A DNA stretch of 64,000 nucleotides from Tillandsia leiboldiana (Eukaryota > Streptophyta > Magnoliopsida > Poales > Bromeliaceae), in assembly GCA_029204045.2 (NCBI GenBank), contig CM055077.1, forward strand, positions 382,765 through 446,764, given 5' to 3'. Shown piece by piece: positions 12,072-20,771 of the stretch (positions are counted from its first letter, which is position 1; each line of letters begins with the position of its first letter). Made by a program: the position numbers and the translations under genes. Below the pieces are notes generated by a model. It worked only from the letters and a program-made list of their open reading frames with translations, was not told where the DNA came from and ran no database searches.

Positions 12072-12296
12072 ATTGGCGGACCCCGTTCTCGCAATCCGGG
12101 TATCCGATCAACACGAAACTTTTACCTTGGCCTTAAAACATAATTACGAAGCTCCCCAAATTTTCTCAGAATTTTTCGACATTGTTGGCGGAGCCCGTTC
12201 TCACCATCCGGCATCCGATCAACGCGAAACTTTTTCTGTGGTCTTAAAACATATTTACGGGGCTCCCGTAATTTTCTCGGAATTTTCTGACACTGT
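12072..12296 (+). repeat. Diverged ~112-bp tandem duplication in the solo LTR
   Basis: TTGGCGGA..CCCGTTCTC followed by ATCCG, ATCAACRCGAAACTTTT, CTTAAAACATA and TTTTCTC occurs at 12072 onward and again at about 12184 onward, with moderate divergence. Confidence 0.7.
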
Positions 12297-12814
12297 GAAT
12301 TTTCCACTAAAAATCTGGACCCCCTTTCTCAAATAAATTTTTTAGATCTCTCCATTTTAACCCGATTTGGGCCCAACTCGTTTCCAAATATTCTTTACTT
12401 CCCTAACTTTCATAACAATGGTATTTCATACCATTTTTATTTATATTATTTATGTGCCGAAAATCCGGTACTTTACACACTCTATAGCTAGAGATCGACC
12501 GAGGATGTTACGGCATTTTGTGTTGGCACATTTCGTGAGTTGAGTCGGAGTCTTAAAGGGAACAAATTGTCAAATCGGTTTTCGAAGACTCATTGAAGAT
12601 TCAACATGAGCTCAAGATATCACTCAGGTATGGTTAATTAAACCATGGTGATTTAAGTTCATTTATAACCATTGGAATCAGGAACTTAGTGAAAACCGGT
12701 TTAGACTTGGTTTTAGGAACTTGGATTTAACTTACAATCTTTTTTAAGTTTGGTTTCCGGTACTTGGTTTGATTTGGATAAAGCTTATCTTGGAAAAATC
12801 AGTTTTTACATTAC

Positions 12815-12968
12815 GTACCGGAACCACACTTGAAGTTCCTCTAACCCGACACAGAATTTTCTGTAAATTGCACTGCGTACCGGAACACGGACTCGCGTAC
12901 CGGAACACAATAGAAAAATCTGTGGTTTGCACCATTGCATACCGGAACGTGATATTTGGTACCGGTAC
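12815..12968 (+). promoter_or_regulatory. GTACCGG motif array upstream of the LTR TATA box
   Basis: GTACCGG occurs at 12815, 12877 and 12897. A variant ATACCGG lies near 12939, and a perfect 10-bp palindrome GTACCGGTAC at 12959-12968. All lie 55-210 bp upstream of the TATA box, where enhancer elements of an LTR promoter are expected. The same motif clusters upstream of ORF2. Confidence 0.55.
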
Positions 12969-13023
12969 ACAATGCCCCATCGGGATAAAATTACTAAACC
13001 GACTTTTATCTTTTTCCAAGGGT

Positions 13024-13031
13024 TATAAATA
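13024..13031 (+). promoter_or_regulatory. Probable LTR TATA box
   Basis: TATAAATA follows the palindrome array. It places the start of the genomic RNA at roughly 13055, so the hairpin array is in the transcribed leader. The equivalent in the 3' LTR is 20032-20039. Confidence 0.65.
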
Positions 13032-13265
13032 GATACTTAGGGTTTCTAAACGAGGGCGACCAATACGAAACACTCGTGAGCAACCCTAGAGGCTGGTTTT
13101 TACCGTTCTTCTCTTTCGCCTCTATTAGGTCAATTCGACGGTTCTTCCATGATCTATCTTTCGTCGAATTGATCTAGTCTTTGCTTAGAGATTTCTTCCT
13201 CGGTTCCTTCATGATAATCTAAGCAAAGGATCACCATCGAAGCCTATATTTTATATCGGCTATTT

Positions 13266-13370
13266 GCGTCGTGGATTCGGCGTGACATCGTGGATTCGAT
13301 GTGTTGAAGGCGTTTCGTGGATTCGAAACGTGTGCTCGTGGATTCGAGTGGCGTTCGTGGATTCGAACGT
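13266..13370 (+). repeat. Array of five hairpins with constant loop and covarying stems
   Basis: CGTGGATTCG occurs five times. Each copy is the tip of an inverted repeat: GCGTCG/CGGCGT (13266-13283), ACATCG/CGATGT (13285-13302), CGTTTCG/CGAAACG (13311-13330), TGCTCG/CGAGTG (13333-13350) and GCGTTCG/CGAACGT (13351-13370). The loop is always TGGATT. Outer stem bases differ between units yet stay paired, allowing G-U in RNA. The array is repeated in the 3' LTR at 20274-20378. It should form a rod of hairpins in the genomic RNA leader; function unknown. Confidence 0.8.
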
Positions 13371-13393
13371 GTGCAGTGGACGTGCAATCGGTG

Positions 13394-13588
13394 GAGCGCG
13401 AGGTCCGAAGAAATTGAAGGAGGGGTTGACACCTTGTTATTCTTCTTTTCTTAGAGGATTGTTATTGCGTGGACATCCAACCGCTCAGCGCAAGGTCCAA
13501 AGAAGCTGAAGGAGGGGTTGAGTCCGTGGAGTCGGTAATCACCTTGTTATTCTTCTATTCTTAGTGGATTGTTATTGCGTGTTGGTCC
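13394..13588 (+). repeat. Tandem duplication in the LTR (two ~95-bp units)
   Basis: Unit A (13394-13485) and unit B (13486-13588) share AGCGC.AGGTCC.AAGAA, TGAAGGAGGGGTTGA, CACCTTGTTATTCTTCT and GGATTGTTATTGCGTG. Unit B has a small extra segment. Confidence 0.75.
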
Positions 13589-13765
13589 CGTGGTTTTTCT
13601 CCTGGATTGGAGTTTCCACGTATATCTCGGTGTGCTATTTTTATTTTCCGCATTGTTTTTATTTTGCACTGAGATTGAGTTTTTTAAGTATTACACCTAT
13701 TCACCCCCCCCTCTAGTTGTTTGATAGTACCTATTTAGATCCTTTGGGATTAATAACTCTACAAT

Positions 13766-13777
13766 TGGTATCAGAGC
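13766..13777 (+). other. Primer binding site of the sirevirus-like element
   Basis: TGGTATCAGAGC, complementary to initiator tRNA-Met, lies two bases after the LTR end. Confidence 0.85.
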
Positions 13778-13797
13778 GGGTTTTAGGTTTATCTATC

Positions 13798-15753
13798 ATG
13801 TTGGGTGAAAGTGGTAATATTTATAGACCTCCTCTTTTTGATGGGACTAATTATGCTTATTGGAAAGTGCGGATGAGAGCTTTTCTCATCGCAATTGATG
13901 AGCGAGTATGGCAATCCGTGGAATGCGGTTGGGTGCATCCTGTTGAGGAAGTAGGAAATTCTACTACCCCAAAACCTCGCTCTAGATGGTCCAAAGAGGA
14001 ATTTGAAAGATCTTCTTACAATGGGAAGGGTATGAACGCTTTATTTAATTCTCTTTCCTCGACTGAATTTACAAGAATTTCTGCGTGTGAATCCGCGAAG
14101 GAAATTTGGGATATTCTCAAAATTACACATGAGGGTACTAATCTTGTAAAAATTCAAAAGCTCCAGATGCTTACTAGTCAATTTGACTCTATTCATATGG
14201 AAGAGCATGAATTGTTTACAGATTATTACACTAGACTTCAAGATGTAATAAATACATGTGCTAATTTAGGAGAAAAGATCCCGGAGTCGAAAATTGTAAG
14301 AAAGATACTTCGGACTCTTCCGGAACGGTTTAGGGCAAAGGTTACCGCCATAGAAACCGTTAGTCATCCGGATGAGATGAGTGTAGAGGAATTAGTAGGT
14401 GCTTTGCAAACTTATGAAATGACTTTTCCTACTAATCAAGTTTCTTCCAAGTCTTCTTCTAAGCTTACAGGTATTGCGTTCAAATCCACAAAGGAAGAAG
14501 ATAGCGAATCAAGTTCCGACGATGAAATCTCTTTTGCCGATTTTGAAGAACAATTGGCGCGGATCACAAAGAAATTTCGTCGGAAATTTTGGAAGAATCG
14601 AACCGATGGATCTTCATCCACGAAACCATCTAAAGGATCATCGGGTTCTAAATCCTCTAACCTCAAATTCCTTGCAAAACCTTCTAAGGAAAAAGATGAA
14701 TTGGAAGGGGAAATCCGATGTTATAGATGCAAAGGCTACGGCCATATTTCAACGGATTGTCCTACTCCGAAATTATATAAAAAGAAGGCTTTGCAAGCGA
14801 AAACTTGGGACGATTCTACCTCTAATGAATCGACCTCAAGTAAAGAGGAAAACGCCGTTGCTTTTCATGCCTCTAAAATCCCCTCTTCTAATTTGTGTTT
14901 ATCATCTTTAGTCACTAACTCTACTCCTTTGATTTTGCATGAAACATCAACATCCAACGGAGAGTCATCAAGTGAGGGGGAGTCGGACGAAGAAGAACTC
15001 GTTGAGGCATATCAACAACTTCTTGCGGAATCTAAGAAGATGGCCAAGCATATCAAGAAGTTGAGGAAGCAACGACTTGAGAATCAAGACGAGAATCATG
15101 CTTTAAAGATAAAACTTCATGATCTCGAGGAGGAACAAGGACGTTTATTGAATAACAATAAAATCCTCCAAGAAAAGCTAAACCAATCGGAGACAAACGC
15201 TAAATCATATATGGACAAGATTGGTTTTCTAGAAAAACAGTTTGAGGAAATTCATGTCACCAACCAAGCATTGACCAAACAAGTTCATCAACTTAAATCC
15301 GACATACAAAGGATTTCAACCGATTCCAAGAAACTTGAGTGTATGTCCGGTTTAGGTCAAACAAGCAAGGTTGGTTTGGGTTTTAAAAAGGATCAAACTG
15401 TGCATGCTTCAAGTTCCACATTCAAATTGAAAGGAAGAACGTGTCACCTTTGTGGACTTGAAGGACATTTGGTGAAGAATTGCCCGAAAAAGAGAAAGAA
15501 GAGTCCTTCGGCAACTTCATCTACGGAGCGAACTCAACGGAATCAAAAGACACGTCAAGTCAAAGGAGTTCACTCAACCCACCAAAGGTCCGAGCCACAA
15601 CATCAATCATTCAAGTGGACCACTGCGAGGCAAAGACCTAAGGTGGACCAACAGTCAAAGCGGACAACCCCCGGCCACAACGAATCAAGACAACCCAAAA
15701 TCCAGCGATTTTGGATTCGGAAAGGTGATATCTTTCCTTGTCTTAAGTTCTAA
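13798..15753 (+). CDS. Gag polyprotein of the sirevirus-like element
   Basis: 651 aa from the first ATG after the PBS; the frame is also open upstream into the LTR, but that is leader. The N-terminus (FDGTNYAYWKVRMRAFL) and following region match the copia DUF4219/UBN2 Gag domain. Two CCHC zinc knuckles are present: CYRCKGYGHISTDC (C308, C311, H316, C321) and CHLCGLEGHLVKNC (C549, C552, H557, C562). A long charged coiled coil lies between them at about 397-520. The Gag would assemble particles and bind RNA. The frame ends in a basic tail just where a protease would start in an autonomous relative. No frame damage is seen, consistent with youth. The equivalent in the downstream duplicate is broken by indels. 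Confidence 0.88.
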   Translation: MLGESGNIYRPPLFDGTNYAYWKVRMRAFLIAIDERVWQSVECGWVHPVEEVGNSTTPKPRSRWSKEEFERSSYNGKGMNALFNSLSSTEFTRISACESAKEIWDILKITHEGTNLVKIQKLQMLTSQFDSIHMEEHELFTDYYTRLQDVINTCANLGEKIPESKIVRKILRTLPERFRAKVTAIETVSHPDEMSVEELVGALQTYEMTFPTNQVSSKSSSKLTGIAFKSTKEEDSESSSDDEISFADFEEQLARITKKFRRKFWKNRTDGSSSTKPSKGSSGSKSSNLKFLAKPSKEKDELEGEIRCYRCKGYGHISTDCPTPKLYKKKALQAKTWDDSTSNESTSSKEENAVAFHASKIPSSNLCLSSLVTNSTPLILHETSTSNGESSSEGESDEEELVEAYQQLLAESKKMAKHIKKLRKQRLENQDENHALKIKLHDLEEEQGRLLNNNKILQEKLNQSETNAKSYMDKIGFLEKQFEEIHVTNQALTKQVHQLKSDIQRISTDSKKLECMSGLGQTSKVGLGFKKDQTVHASSSTFKLKGRTCHLCGLEGHLVKNCPKKRKKSPSATSSTERTQRNQKTRQVKGVHSTHQRSEPQHQSFKWTTARQRPKVDQQSKRTTPGHNESRQPKIQRFWIRKGDIFPCLKF

Positions 15754-16779
15754 ATAGCTTATGACTGTATGTAATGCTTTGATTGGTTTTCCTTTCATAT
15801 TTTTCTTAATCTTTGCATTACATGTTTTTCAATGCTCTTCGTTTTTATACTTTGTTTTTGAACAAAAGGGTTTTTACTGAACAAGTGCATTGAATAAAAA
15901 AAGGGCTTCACTTTTATTCACTCCAAATTAATTTTATTTGGATTATCAACTTTACTCCTTAATCATAATCTTGAAGATACTTCATTATAGGAGTTTTTGA
16001 TCTTATAAGCATCAAATTTTAGAAATCATGTGTGATCTTTAGATGCTTAATCTATCTCGGTTGTGTGAATTCATTGTGATAAACGTGAGACAACCGATTG
16101 ATTGAAATTTGGGATTTAATTCTTTCACGTAAGAGATTGTTTTCTTACAAGGGTAAATAAATGATTTTTTAAAAGATGTGGAAAGAGTTACATCCGAAAG
16201 GAGTGTGAAAACTACCACCACATGTAGGAAAGAGCTGCCACCCCGGTCGTCCGGTTTGTGTGTGAAGCTACCACATGTTATGGATGCTTGATAGTATTTT
16301 ATGAGAAAATATTTAGTTGAAGCATTTGGAGATTAATATGCAAAACTCTTATATTTTGAACAATCTCCTGGTTGGTATAAGGTGGGATAGTTGAAAGATG
16401 CTCAAAGAGCCACCCTTAGGTATTTTAGTGATTATCTCAATTTGAAAGGGTAGAATTCAAGATTGATGTCGTTTGGAAATCTCCGTATGTCATCTTTGTA
16501 AATCCGTTACATCTTGATAGACTTTGGATCTCAAGATTATTTTTGATGACTTGTGTTTGATGAATATAACATGAAAAACGGTTTATAATGTTTTACCTTT
16601 ATTTTTCATGATTTTGGAGTAAATCTTTTTAATTTTGTGAAATCAATTGGATTGAATGACATCTATGTGAATTCACTGTTTAAAGCACTTAAATTGATTT
16701 CTTGATGGAATACAAATCGGTATTTGAAAAGTTCCTAAAATTTGGATTTGTTTCAAGAAATTTTTGCTTTTTGGCTCTG
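15754..16779 (+). other. Non-coding internal spacer replacing pol
   Basis: About 1 kb of AT-rich sequence directly after gag. No RT, integrase or protease motif is seen on either strand. It is where pol would be expected in an autonomous element. Confidence 0.6.
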
Positions 16780-17511
16780 TTGTTCCGGTACCTGCTTTTT
16801 AGTACCTGAAAATTCAATCCGGATTAGGAAATCCAATCCGGATCCCGAATGTGATGTTTTCTGGTTTTTCACTTGCGTACCGGTACTACATTTATAGTAC
16901 CGGAACTACATTGCGGATCCGGATCCCCCTGCCTGACAATCCGGATCCCGAACGATGGTTTTTCGGCTTTTTCACTGCGTACCGGTACGCGACTTCTGGT
17001 ACCGGTACGCGATCTGGGATTCCTTATATTCCGAGACTACATTATTTTATTTCATCTCTCCCACTTCAAAACCCTCCCTCTCTCTCTCTAAAACATCTCT
17101 AAGGGGTTTTTCATCAAGTTCAAGTGATTTGTTGCTTTGATTTGTAAGTTTCTTCATTAATCTTGCTTACTCTTGTTTCAAAACCCTAGTTTTAGGTTTT
17201 GATATTTTATTTTGAGATTTTTGAGTTGATCCTTACTCTAAATGAAATCTCTTGCTTAAATCACTCTTAATTCATGTTTAGAACATATTTGGTTGCTTTC
17301 TATCTAATTAGATTCATGTTTCCATGCTTATGTGATTGAATCTAACATTTTCATGTGTTCTTGACATAGAAAGAAATTGAAAATTGGGGCTTTTAATGTA
17401 AATGATTTTTAAATGATGAATCATCAATTGTGACATGTTTAGAATGTTTCTTAGACATGTTTAAGCCTTCCTATACGATCAAATCATAGTGCATTGTGTT
17501 CTTTGTAGGAA
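16780..17511 (+). promoter_or_regulatory. Putative internal promoter and 5'-UTR intron of ORF2
   Basis: Palindromes GTACCGGTAC at 16877, 16979 and 16999, GTACCGGAAC at 16897, and several CCGGAT(C) motifs (16810-16945) mirror the LTR promoter array. A CT-rich stretch (about 17068-17092) follows, resembling a plant Y patch near a start site. A good donor TTT|GTAAGT at 17144 and acceptor TTTGTAG|G at 17508 bracket a possible 365-bp intron ending just before the ORF2 ATG. Either an internal promoter or a spliced subgenomic RNA would explain this. Both are inferences. Confidence 0.45.
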
Positions 17512-18876
17512 ATGGCATTTTCATGGCTTCTTGCACTAGTGGTTTTGATGGCCACTGGAAGTGGACGTGGTCGCGGTTCTGGAAAGAAAAAGGCTACCAA
17601 GCGATCACGCAACGAGGATTCGACTAGCTCAGATTCTGAACATTCCTCAGAATATGAAGAGGAATCAGTTCAAGGAAAGGGGAAAGCACCTTTGGCTTCA
17701 AGGAAAAAGAAGGGTGCGGATTCTCCTCCGCGTAGAAGTACCGGTGGACCGGTAATACGCGAGCGCTCTCAACGGAGATCAAATGTTGATGAAAGTGAAC
17801 CGCATGTGAGTGCAAAACGCCGTGCAAGATTTGCGAATCGCACATGCATTGGAGAGCGACATGTGAACTTTAATGAGCTATGTCGTGAGGTGCCAGACTT
17901 TGCAAGGCTTTTGGAACGAAGCCATATTCGGCCACTTGGCAGAGTTCAACCTAAGATGGGCTTTTGTGTGGAGATCATCAGGGAGTTCTACATGCGAGGT
18001 AACATACTGCAAAAAGACCATGAAACCGGAGCTTTCGTCTTTGAAACAACAGTTAGAGACGTCAAGTTTGACATTACTCCAGCAGTGATTGGTGCAAACC
18101 TTGGATTAACTGTTGACACTTCTGGTCTTTATTACACTGAGGGTAATTTCCAACATGATACCCATTGGGATATGGTTGTGGACTCTATTTGCAAGACAGG
18201 GACGCGCACGAACAGATCATATGTTGAATCAAAGGACCTAAAACCAGAGTATCATATTTTGTCCTTAATTGTATGCTACAACCTATTGCCCACACTGGGG
18301 ACCAAAAGGATTCGATGGGATCGATTGTTACTCCTCTTTGTCCTCGGTCACCCGGAAAGTGCAAATGGAATTAACACAAACATTCCATTTCTCATTTGGC
18401 AGCAAATGGTACATGTCATTGAAGGATCAAGGCAACGTGACCTTCTACCGTATCCAATCTTGATTACTAGTATTCTGGAAGATCACGGAGTTGACATTTC
18501 TTGTGCCAAATATGGTTATGGCTTGGGGGCAATTGATGGAATCACTTTAGCCAAGTCAATCAGCACTTTGAAGACATTTGGGCATACAAAGGCCTATGCA
18601 AGTGAAGCGACAGTGAGTGCACCACCTCGTCAAGAATCTCCTGAACCAGATGAGGTCATAACTCTTCAAACCTTGCATCGGGATGTTCGTTCATTAAAGC
18701 AAAGGATGGAGCAAAGGATGGAGCAAGGCTTCAAGAAACTTGAGGATGGTTTAAAGAAAATTTTCGATATCCTTGGATGCAAACATGATGATGTGGTCAC
18801 TGGAGCAACTGCACCGAGTACATCGCATGGACCAACATCACATGATGATGATGATGATTCAAATGAGGATGAGTGA
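17512..18876 (+). CDS. ORF2: putative plant transposon protein (PF20167-like), nucleic-acid-associated
   Basis: 454 aa. A short hydrophobic start (AFSWLLALVVLM) is followed by a Gly/Arg/Lys/Ser-rich basic segment that looks nuclear-targeted. If translation begins at the second Met (residue 14), the hydrophobic start disappears. The central part has FNELCREVPDFARLLERSHI, VEIIREFYMRGNI, FDITPAVIGANLGL and ILSLIVCYNLLPTLGTKRI. This layout matches the plant-wide 'putative plant transposon protein' domain usually found in LTR-element ORFs of unknown function. The C-terminus has a predicted coiled coil (KQRMEQRMEQGFKKLEDGL) and an Asp-rich tail. It lies between gag and the 3' LTR, the position of env-like ORFs in some Sireviruses. 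The family call is from memory. Confidence 0.65.
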   Translation: MAFSWLLALVVLMATGSGRGRGSGKKKATKRSRNEDSTSSDSEHSSEYEEESVQGKGKAPLASRKKKGADSPPRRSTGGPVIRERSQRRSNVDESEPHVSAKRRARFANRTCIGERHVNFNELCREVPDFARLLERSHIRPLGRVQPKMGFCVEIIREFYMRGNILQKDHETGAFVFETTVRDVKFDITPAVIGANLGLTVDTSGLYYTEGNFQHDTHWDMVVDSICKTGTRTNRSYVESKDLKPEYHILSLIVCYNLLPTLGTKRIRWDRLLLLFVLGHPESANGINTNIPFLIWQQMVHVIEGSRQRDLLPYPILITSILEDHGVDISCAKYGYGLGAIDGITLAKSISTLKTFGHTKAYASEATVSAPPRQESPEPDEVITLQTLHRDVRSLKQRMEQRMEQGFKKLEDGLKKIFDILGCKHDDVVTGATAPSTSHGPTSHDDDDDSNEDE

Positions 18877-19513
18877 TCTCTTTTCCTTCTTGTTTTTGGT
18901 TTTCAGTTTCCTTTCACGTTATGATGAACAAGAACTCTAATCGTCTTGTAACTAAGAACTTATCCTCCTAGTATTTCTATTTTTTGTTTATATTAACCGT
19001 TTGACAATTTGTGACAAAAAGGGGGAGAAAGGAAATAACGGAAATGATGGACATATCACAAAAAGGGGGAGACAGAAAATAATGATTGCATCACAAAGGG
19101 GGAGGATATAGATGCTCAAGACAGGGGGAGAACATGGATGCTCTTGGATGCTCAAGATAGGGGGAGATAAAGAACAGATTGAAAGAGCCACAAAACAAAA
19201 GCTGGAAAAACAAAAGAACCAAATGGAAGACGAATCAAATGTAGGATTTTAACTTCTAACGACTAACGTTTGATTTTGTTTGGAGTTTTGTTTTGCAGGA
19301 ATTACATCACTTTAAGACTCCAAGTCCTAAGTCATAGAGTTTGTTATAGGACTGTTTGGTTCAAATGTATTTTGTATTTATTGGATCTTTCACGCAAAGA
19401 AAATCAATGTTTTGGTGATAACATTGAGTTTCGTCTTTTTTTGTTTAAGATGAGTGACTTGAGCGACTTTATGTATTTTTGGGTTTTGTCACGAAATTGC
19501 CAAAGGGGGAGAT
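18877..19513 (+). other. 3' untranslated region with six purine tracts (multiple PPT)
   Basis: GGGGGAGA or GGGGGAGG occurs at 19021, 19065, 19098, 19124, 19160 and 19505, mostly preceded by A runs. The last, AAAGGGGGAGAT (19502-19513), abuts the 3' LTR and is the expected plus-strand primer. Repeated purine tracts before the 3' LTR are a known Sirevirus trait. Confidence 0.8.
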
Positions 19514-20771
19514 TGTTACGGCATTTTGTGTTGGCACATTTCGTGAGTTGAGTCGGAGTCTTAAAGGGAACAAATTGTCAAATCGGCTTTCGAAGACTCA
19601 TTGAAGATTCAACATGAGCTCAAGATATCACTCAGGTATGGTTAATTAAACCATGGTGATTTAAGTTCATTTATAACCATTGGAATCAGGAACTTAGTGA
19701 AAACCGGTTTAGACTTGGTTTTAGGAACTTGGATTTAATTTACAATCTTTTTTAAGTTTGGTTTCCGGTACTTGGTTTGATTTGGATAAAGCTTATCTTG
19801 GAAAAATCAGTTTTTACATTACGTACCGGAACCACACTTGAAGTTCCTCTAACCCGACACAGAATTTTCTGTAAATTGCACTGCGTACCGGAACACGGAC
19901 TCGCGTACCGGAACACAATAGAAAAATCTGTGGTTTGCACCATTGCGTACCGGAACGTGATATTTGGTACCGGTACACAATGCCCCATCGGGATAAAATT
20001 ACTAAACCGACTTTTATCTTTTTCCAAGGGTTATAAATAGATACTTAGGGTTTCTAAACGAGGGCGACCAATACGAAACACTCGTGAGCAACCCTAGAGG
20101 CTGGTTTTTACCGTTCTTCTCTTTCGCCTCTATTAGGTCAATTCGACGGTTCTTCCATGATCTATCTTTCGTCGAATTGATCTAGTCTTTGCTTAGAGAT
20201 TTCTTCCTCGGTTCCTTCATGATAATCTAAGCAAAGGATCACCATCGAAGCCTATATTTTATATCGGCTATTTGCGTCGTGGATTCGGCGTGACATCGTG
20301 GATTCGATGTGTTGAAGGCGTTTCGTGGATTCGAAACGTGTGCTCGTGGATTCGAGTGGCGTTCGTGGATTCGAACGTGTGCAGTGGACGTGCAATCGGT
20401 GGAGCGCGAGGTCCGAAGAAATTGAAGGAGGGGTTGACACCTTGTTATTCTTCTTTTCTTAGAGGATTGTTATTGCGTGGACATCCAACCGCTCAGCGCA
20501 AGGTCCAAAGAAGCTGAAGGAGGGGTTGAGTCCGTGGAGTCGGTAATCACCTTGTTATTCTTCTATTCTTAGTGGATTGTTATTGCGTGTTGGTCCCGTG
20601 GTTTTTCTCCTGGATTGGAGTTTCCACGTATATCTCGGTGTGCTATTTTTATTTTCCGCATTGTTTTTATTTTGCACTGAGATTGAGTTTTTTAAGTATT
20701 ACACCTATTCACCCCCCCCTCTAGTTGTTTGATAGTACCTATTTAGATCCTTTGGGATTAATAACTCTACA
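19514..20771 (+). repeat. 3' LTR of the sirevirus-like element
   Basis: 1258 bp, same length as the 5' LTR, starting TGTTACGG and ending CTCTACA. The GAGGA target duplication follows at 20772-20776. An ORF starting at 20725 runs from this LTR into the copia RT by chance. Confidence 0.92.

Larger units (their letters stand above)
7867..12477 (+). mobile_element. 4.6 kb solo LTR, probably of a Ty3/gypsy element
   Basis: The sequence runs from TGTCACGCCCCGAG to CTTTACA with canonical TG...CA ends. It is flanked by CACTC at 7862-7866 and again at 12478-12482. No internal PBS, PPT or retroviral domain is visible, so it looks like one LTR left after LTR-LTR recombination. The start motif and great length suggest a Tekay/Del-type chromovirus, which is inference. 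Inside are three copies of an AGTGACATATGCTCAACCCT motif (about 8929, 8988, 9238), a large ~31 bp tandem array (10547-11424), a CT tract near 11665-11695 and a duplicated ~112 bp block (12072-12296). The ORFs in it are by-products of repeats. Confidence 0.75.
12506..13763 (+). repeat. 5' LTR of the sirevirus-like element
   Basis: 1258 bp, TGTTACGGC...CTCTACA. By eye it differs from the 3' LTR (19514-20771) at only three transitions, near 12571, 12738 and 12938, which implies recent insertion. It carries the palindrome array, a TATA box, the hairpin array and a tandem duplication, all listed separately. Confidence 0.92.
12506..20771 (+). mobile_element. Young non-autonomous sirevirus-like LTR retrotransposon (Gag + second ORF, no pol)
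   Basis: An 8266 bp element flanked by GAGGA (12501-12505 and 20772-20776). It has two 1258 bp LTRs, an initiator-Met PBS, an intact 651-aa Gag, a 454-aa second ORF and a purine tract abutting the 3' LTR. I see no protease, integrase, RT or RNase H anywhere between the LTRs. A coiled-coil Gag, palindromic LTR motifs and multiple purine tracts are features I associate with Sireviruses. The layout resembles Gag-only 'TR-GAG' elements with an additional ORF2. Reverse transcriptase would have to come from an autonomous relative. It inserted into the copia linker 28 bp downstream of the solo LTR. Confidence 0.85.
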
